Source: CAIPSZ01 sp038065015
GTDB lineage: Bacteria > Patescibacteriota > Patescibacteriia > PEXW01
Direction: 5' to 3'
DNA length: 64,000 nucleotides
Assembly (NCBI GenBank): GCA_038065015.1
Contig: JBBTRU010000007.1
Location: 1 to 64,000 of the forward strand
Shown here: positions 59,695 to 64,000 of the stretch, one piece after another
Position numbering within the stretch: the first letter of the stretch is position 1
How the letters are laid out: each line of letters starts with the position of its first letter
Notes under the pieces: generated by a model
The model's database searches: none
What the model was told of the DNA's origin: nothing
The model's input: the letters and a program-made list of their open reading frames with translations, nothing else
Program-made: the position numbers and the translations under genes

Positions 59695-60687
59695 GTGCTT
59701 TGGCAATATATTGAACAACTACGCAGTGCCGCGGAAATATTTTTTCGTGCGCATGGCATGTACGTGCTTATCGCTTTCGGCGCTGGCATGCTACTGACGT
59801 TTCTGACGAGTGAGTATCTGGGCTTTAACCTGATGCGCTACGTTTCGCAACTGGTCCGGCTATCCAGAAACGAAGGGGTCGACATCGAAGCGTCCTCGTG
59901 GCTGCGGTCCAGAAAGATCCGGATCCGATTGGTTATCCAACCGCCCAGAGGTTTGGTACTCCAAGCGCCCGGGGCAAGAGCGAAAACTGCAACGACAGAA
60001 ACATTTTCACCAGATACCAAAGGCAAGCAGTACTACTACTTCCCAGAAAATGTTTCAAAAGAGATGCCGGTAGGCATTGCTTTTCCAGAATATGTGGATT
60101 TGGTCTTTGGCAATCCGCCAAAACTCCAATTACAACTTCGTGTTCACCGTGTCCTAAGCCCGCTCGCTGGGATTTGGGAGCCTGCGGTGGTAGAAGATAC
60201 CACTGGATATACGCGTGAGGCTTTTAAAAGCTATTGGAAGAAAGGGTACCGTAACCTATACATGAATGACTACGTACCAGAAAAAGCAATAATTGGTACG
60301 GTTCGGCCGAAGAATATTTTCGGAAAGCCTCACCCTATTGTCGCACCGCACAGTGGATTCGTCTTGCAGTTTGGCGCCCAGCGGTACACACGAATTGCTG
60401 CACAAGCGAATACTATACTCATTGGCAGTCCGGAATCGCTTGGAGAAGTGCGCAACCCCAAGCTGCCTGGAACGCTGATCTATCCAGAGGGTAAAGATTC
60501 CCCAGTCGGTCGGGTAGTCGATAAGGACGAAGTGATCGCATATGTTGAATCACTTGGCCATCCCGAACCGATAACTGTTCCCGCAATCGCGATTGTGCTC
60601 CAACAGCATGTCCAGCACAAAGCCGGCGTAGGGTTCAACGATTTGCTCTTTACCTACGCAGTACTCGAACCCGCATCCTCAAGTTAA
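59695..60687 (+). CDS. Hypothetical membrane-anchored protein between the two mur blocks
   Basis: 330 aa, not recognised. One hydrophobic segment (residues about 20-42) after a short N-terminus; the remaining 285 residues are mixed alpha/beta without repeats, with KIRIRLVIQPPRGLVLQ, VGIAFPEYVDLVFGNPPKL and GFVLQFGAQRYTRIAAQAN. GTG start at 59695 with AAGGAG 6 bases upstream; an ATG nearer than residue 21 does not exist. It has the best promoter of the window, and its stop shares bases with the murC stop. Expression should be high, but the function is unknown. Confidence 0.75.
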   Translation: MLWQYIEQLRSAAEIFFRAHGMYVLIAFGAGMLLTFLTSEYLGFNLMRYVSQLVRLSRNEGVDIEASSWLRSRKIRIRLVIQPPRGLVLQAPGARAKTATTETFSPDTKGKQYYYFPENVSKEMPVGIAFPEYVDLVFGNPPKLQLQLRVHRVLSPLAGIWEPAVVEDTTGYTREAFKSYWKKGYRNLYMNDYVPEKAIIGTVRPKNIFGKPHPIVAPHSGFVLQFGAQRYTRIAAQANTILIGSPESLGEVRNPKLPGTLIYPEGKDSPVGRVVDKDEVIAYVESLGHPEPITVPAIAIVLQQHVQHKAGVGFNDLLFTYAVLEPASSS

Positions 60688-62054
60688 CGCTTGGGGATGT
60701 TTTTTATTGCCAAGTCGAAGAAGGTCGTAATATCCCCTGCGCCAAGCGTGAGAATAATATCCCCGGGTTGGACGATTTGCGCAACGTGTTCCACTGCTGC
60801 TTGCACGTTCTCGACAAACTGTGCGTTTGGACCAATGGCCTGGGCAATAGTCTTGCTCGACATATGAGTATTTTCTGACCGGCCGTCAACATCGTACACT
60901 TCGAGAACAATGCAAACATCTGCTAGAGCAAGAACGGCGCTGAACTGCTTGGCAAAGGCCAGGGTACGGCTATGCAAGTGCGGTTGGAACACGCAAATAA
61001 TTCGCTGATGTGGAAATGCCTGCCGGGTCGCTTGGAGCGTGGCTTGAATTTCGGTTGGGTGGTGGGCATAATCGTCAATAATTGTTGCGCCTTTCCACGT
61101 CCCGCGGTTTTCAAAACGCCGCCACGTCCCTGGGAAAGCGGCAACGGCTTTCTGGCACACGTCAAAAGGAATGTGCAAAGCCTGGGCGACGCACAAAGCC
61201 GCGAGGATATTCCGCACGTTATGCTCGCCGTAGAGCTGCGTCGTCAGCGGACCATTGTATAAACCAGACACCGAAAAGCTTTGTCCACCGGTGATTGTTT
61301 TACTATCGCTGGCTCGAAGGTCGCCAGCCTGCAAACCAAAAGTCCGGACCGGCGCGCGGGAAACCTGCTGCAGCAAAAGCGTACTTGCGTCTTCGGCATT
61401 GAGCGTTACCGTGCCGCTGGTTGGTACGTGGCTGACGAAGGTTTGAAAAGCGTGTTGCAGATCGGCCAGCGTGGGATAGATATCAACATGTTCGTGGTCG
61501 ACATTCAGTACCACGGCGTGCTGGGGCTGGTACAGGAGAATGCCTTGGTTGTACTCGTCAGCTTCAATGAGCAGGTCTGGCCCTTTACCAAGACGTTCGT
61601 TGGTATCGCCAAAAAGCCGAACGCGCGTGCCAACGACTACGGTCGGGTCGCGCTGGGCCTCTACCAGGATATATGCAAGGAGTGCGGTGGTGGTGGATTT
61701 TCCATGCGTACCCGCAACGGCAATGCCTTGCTTGCCCGCCAGAAGCACATTGAGCGCCTGTGGGTAGGTGGCTATTGGTAGAGCGCGTTCGGTGGCAATG
61801 TCGTATTCAGGATTTCCCGGATGCACCGACACTGTATGCACCACCATGTCGCAACCGGCTGGAACATTTTCGGCTTTGTGCGTACCAATATGCACGCGTG
61901 CGCCGTGGGCCGCAAGCCACTGGGTGGTTACATTTTCTTTAAGGTCCGAACCAGAAACCTGCTTCCCCTGCTCAAGGGCCCACTTGGCAATTGCCGAAAT
62001 ACCTATGCCGCCAATCCCGATAAAGTGTAGGTGTTGTGCTTTGTGGAGATTCAT
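60684..62054 (-). CDS. murC: UDP-N-acetylmuramate-L-alanine ligase
   Basis: 456 aa. GIGGIGISAIAKW (UDP-binding Rossmann start), ATP loop GTHGKSTTTALLAYI, EADEYN, DDYAHHPTEIQATL near residue 330 and PHLHSRT. Adds L-alanine to UDP-MurNAc. Overlaps murG by an ATGA; no FtsZ, FtsA or MurD in the window. Confidence 0.96.
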   Translation of the reverse strand: MNLHKAQHLHFIGIGGIGISAIAKWALEQGKQVSGSDLKENVTTQWLAAHGARVHIGTHKAENVPAGCDMVVHTVSVHPGNPEYDIATERALPIATYPQALNVLLAGKQGIAVAGTHGKSTTTALLAYILVEAQRDPTVVVGTRVRLFGDTNERLGKGPDLLIEADEYNQGILLYQPQHAVVLNVDHEHVDIYPTLADLQHAFQTFVSHVPTSGTVTLNAEDASTLLLQQVSRAPVRTFGLQAGDLRASDSKTITGGQSFSVSGLYNGPLTTQLYGEHNVRNILAALCVAQALHIPFDVCQKAVAAFPGTWRRFENRGTWKGATIIDDYAHHPTEIQATLQATRQAFPHQRIICVFQPHLHSRTLAFAKQFSAVLALADVCIVLEVYDVDGRSENTHMSSKTIAQAIGPNAQFVENVQAAVEHVAQIVQPGDIILTLGAGDITTFFDLAIKNIPKR

Positions 62055-63103
62055 ACGTAGGTTTGGATAATGCTGGCAAATCGCGGCGCACCGTCAACTT
62101 CCCAAAGTTTCTGCAATTGCCTGGGCACATCGGTCTGGTAGTGCGTATTGGCAAGTTGTGCCCGGACCTGCCCGGCGAGTATTTCTGGTGTCAGGGTGGA
62201 CTCATAAAACACTTTTGCCCCGGCGCGTTCCAACTCGAGCGCGTTCGCTTCTTGCTGTGTCCCTGGCAAGGGAATAATAATTGGCGCCTTGCCAACGCCA
62301 ATAACCTCTGCCAGAACATTACTCCCGGCACGGCAGAGGATAATATCGGCGACGGCATAGAGGTCGGGCAAGGAATCGTTGGTAAAAGGTATTTGCACGT
62401 ACCCTTCGCGCTGCGTGGGTGGAGCTTTGTGTTCGCCGGTAATATGCAGGATATTGAGTTCTGCTGGCCAGGCGTGGACCCCGGCAACCACTAACTCGTT
62501 AAGGTGCTGGGCTCCAGAGCTGCCCCCAATAACGAGGAGGGTTGGCCAGCTAGCATGCAAGGCGTAAAGTGCTCGTGCCTTTGCAGCGTCGCCCTTAGTT
62601 ACTGACTGGCGGAGTGCAAAACCAATCGCTATAGCGTGGCGTTGAAAAAGTTTTGCACGTTGCGGGGTCGCCGCCACCCGCACGGTCGCGAACACAGACA
62701 TAATGCGGTTGGCAAGCCCTAATTCGACATCTTGCTGGTACAGCGCAACCGGTATGCGGAGTACCCAAGCAGCAATGCTCACGGGTACGGCAACGTAACT
62801 GCCGGCCGAAGCCACCACTCGGGGCCGACGCACTGCAAGACGTACGAAGGCGATGGTAAAAGCCAAAGGAAACACGCCAAGGTCAACCAACGTCCGTAGC
62901 GAAAAGTAGCGACGATATTTGGACGACACTATTGGCGCACACGCAAAACCTGCTTCCCGCACAACCATTTGGTCAAGCGCTTTGTAACTGGTCCAAAAGC
63001 ACGACCTAAGCTCTGGTTGGCGTTTGCGCAATTCTTGAGCAACCGCAATGAGTGGGTTAAGGGAACCTAACGTACCCCCGCCGACGAAGAGGACGGTACT
63101 CAT
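62051..63103 (-). CDS. murG: MurG-type N-acetylglucosaminyltransferase with altered glycine-rich loop
   Basis: 350 aa, GT-B fold (GT28). The first loop reads GGGTLGSLNPLIAVAQEL instead of GGTGGHxxP, so the conserved His is replaced by Ser. The second loop GGSSGAQHLNE and the UDP-GlcNAc site IILCRAGSNVLAEVIGVGKAPIIIPLP, with GTQQEANA, are intact. Makes lipid II at the inner membrane face. Position between ftsW and murC supports the call despite the changed loop. Confidence 0.9.
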   Translation of the reverse strand: MSTVLFVGGGTLGSLNPLIAVAQELRKRQPELRSCFWTSYKALDQMVVREAGFACAPIVSSKYRRYFSLRTLVDLGVFPLAFTIAFVRLAVRRPRVVASAGSYVAVPVSIAAWVLRIPVALYQQDVELGLANRIMSVFATVRVAATPQRAKLFQRHAIAIGFALRQSVTKGDAAKARALYALHASWPTLLVIGGSSGAQHLNELVVAGVHAWPAELNILHITGEHKAPPTQREGYVQIPFTNDSLPDLYAVADIILCRAGSNVLAEVIGVGKAPIIIPLPGTQQEANALELERAGAKVFYESTLTPEILAGQVRAQLANTHYQTDVPRQLQKLWEVDGAPRFASIIQTYV

Positions 63104-64000
63104 TGGCGCGCGGATTTACTAATGTTGAGGAGCACGCCCGCAGCCGCAAGTGAAAAAATGAGCGACGTACCGCCATTGGAAATAAAGGGTAAGGGTTCGC
63201 CGGTGAGTGGCAGCAGCGAAGTAAGCGCGCCGATGTTGACAAATGCCTGAATAATAAACCAACTCGTTATACCGACGACGATAAGCTGGCCCGTGGGGTC
63301 AGCCGCGCTGCGGGCAAGCCGCACCCCCCGCCAGAATAATGCTACGTACAGTGCGATAAGCCCGACTGTTAAAAAAAATCCGAGTTCTTCGGCGGCGACG
63401 GCAAAAATGGAATCCCCAGCCGCTTCGGGTAGGTAATTGTACTTTTGCAAACTCTGCCCGTACCCGCGGCCGAACAACCCACCCGAACCAATGGCGAGGA
63501 GCGATTGGTTTATGTGGTAGCCAGTGCCTTGCGCATCCCCTTCCGGGTTCAAAAAGACCGTGAGGCGGGCCGCCCGGTAAGGCGAGAGCTGGATGAGCAA
63601 AAGTACGCCCGTAATGACCCCAATCCCAATCCAGGCAAAAAGCTTTGCCGGCGCGCCAGCCACAAAGTACATAACAACCGCCGTGCCAATGATGACAATT
63701 GCGGTGCCGAGATCCGGCTGCAGCACCAGGGCAATGGTAATAAACGCGAGGATGGCCACGAAGGGCAAGAACGTTTGCTTGGCTTCTTCCCGATCCAGCC
63801 GAATTTTTGGAAACCAAGCAGCCAAGTAGACAATGAGGGCAAGCTTGACGGCTTCCGAAGGCTGGAAGAAAAAACCGCCAATCGAAATCCAACGGCGGGC
63901 ACCCAAGAGCTCCGTGCCGATCCCCGGTATAAGCGGGAGCAGGAGCAGTACGAATGAGAAAATGAGTAAGAGCTTCGACCACTTTTGCAAACGGTGATAA
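63100..64000 (-). CDS. ftsW: FtsW lipid II polymerase, C-terminal part (5' end outside the window)
   Basis: The frame stays open to the right edge; a TTG at 63990 is not a credible start because sequence before it (YHR) continues the usual SEDS loop. About nine helices are visible. The SEDS signature GYHINQSLLAIGSGGLFGRGYG and LPEAAGDSIFAVAAEELGF lies in the large loop, and PFISNGGTSLIF at the end is FtsW/RodA-typical. The next genes murG and murC favour FtsW over RodA. Overlaps murG by 4 bases. Confidence 0.93.
   Translation of the reverse strand, partial: YHRLQKWSKLLLIFSFVLLLLPLIPGIGTELLGARRWISIGGFFFQPSEAVKLALIVYLAAWFPKIRLDREEAKQTFLPFVAILAFITIALVLQPDLGTAIVIIGTAVVMYFVAGAPAKLFAWIGIGVITGVLLLIQLSPYRAARLTVFLNPEGDAQGTGYHINQSLLAIGSGGLFGRGYGQSLQKYNYLPEAAGDSIFAVAAEELGFFLTVGLIALYVALFWRGVRLARSAADPTGQLIVVGITSWFIIQAFVNIGALTSLLPLTGEPLPFISNGGTSLIFSLAAAGVLLNISKSARQ

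Noticed and set aside
1..64000. Prophage, transposon, CRISPR-Cas or restriction system
   Set aside because: No integrase, transposase, capsid, Cas or methylase motif was found; the GIY-YIG protein alone is not evidence for a mobile element.

Overview
This 64 kb window is a dense chromosomal segment, roughly half GC, from what looks like a Candidate Phyla Radiation (Patescibacteria) bacterium. The reasons are a set of lineage-typical genes found together: a DUF4012 protein inside a glycosyltransferase cluster, a VirD4-like ATPase next to a large membrane protein of unknown function, a sigma region-4 protein fused to HARE-type winged helices, a PriA without its ATPase motifs, a short ProRS, and many surface proteins of unknown function. 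I cannot assign a finer taxon. No rRNA, tRNA, CRISPR array, transposase or phage gene was seen. No stretch longer than about 100 bases lacks a gene.

Layout. 1-6.4 kb: ABC-F fragment, flavoprotein, GreA-like factor and small accessory genes, with one AT-rich insert (about 2.74-3.8 kb). 6.4-16.5 kb: a surface-polysaccharide cluster (three GT2 proteins, one of them fused to a membrane glycosyltransferase-like domain, an O-antigen ligase, DUF4012, an MreB and a GT4). 16.5-25.7 kb: a long operon joining DNA replication (HolB), translation (Frr, ProS), a site-2 protease and the mreB-mreC-mreD-PBP2 elongation block. 25.8-31.5 kb: greA, lysS (frameshifted), serS, alr, ftsQ. 31.5-35.0 kb, minus strand: M23 hydrolase, gltX, TagA-like transferase. 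35.1-41.0 kb: repeat surface protein (with a 10-N assembly gap), LigB-like protein, PriA, def-fmt, cyclophilin. 41.1-47.1 kb: Asn-rich anchored protein, mnmA, flippase-DUF2079 fusion, GT2, cytosolic BtuF-like protein. 47.1-51.5 kb: sigma-like regulator, membrane protein and VirD4-like ATPase in one operon. 51.6-64 kb, mostly minus: secDF, L,D-transpeptidase, secA, hpf, murB, then murC-murG-ftsW, with one unknown plus-strand gene between the two mur blocks.

How it works together: much of the window builds or exports the envelope. It covers precursor synthesis (MurB, MurC, Alr), lipid II assembly (MurG), septal and lateral wall synthesis (FtsW, FtsQ, MreBCD, PBP2), wall remodelling (M23, YkuD), surface glycans (GT cluster) and Sec export (SecA, SecD, SecF). 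The rest is core translation and replication.

The most striking cross-cutting pattern is regulatory. Many transcription-unit heads carry a TTGnnn / N16-17 / (TGn)TAnnnT element whose -10 box ends exactly 6 bases before the start codon, which implies leaderless mRNAs. A smaller set of genes has a normal leader and a Shine-Dalgarno site.
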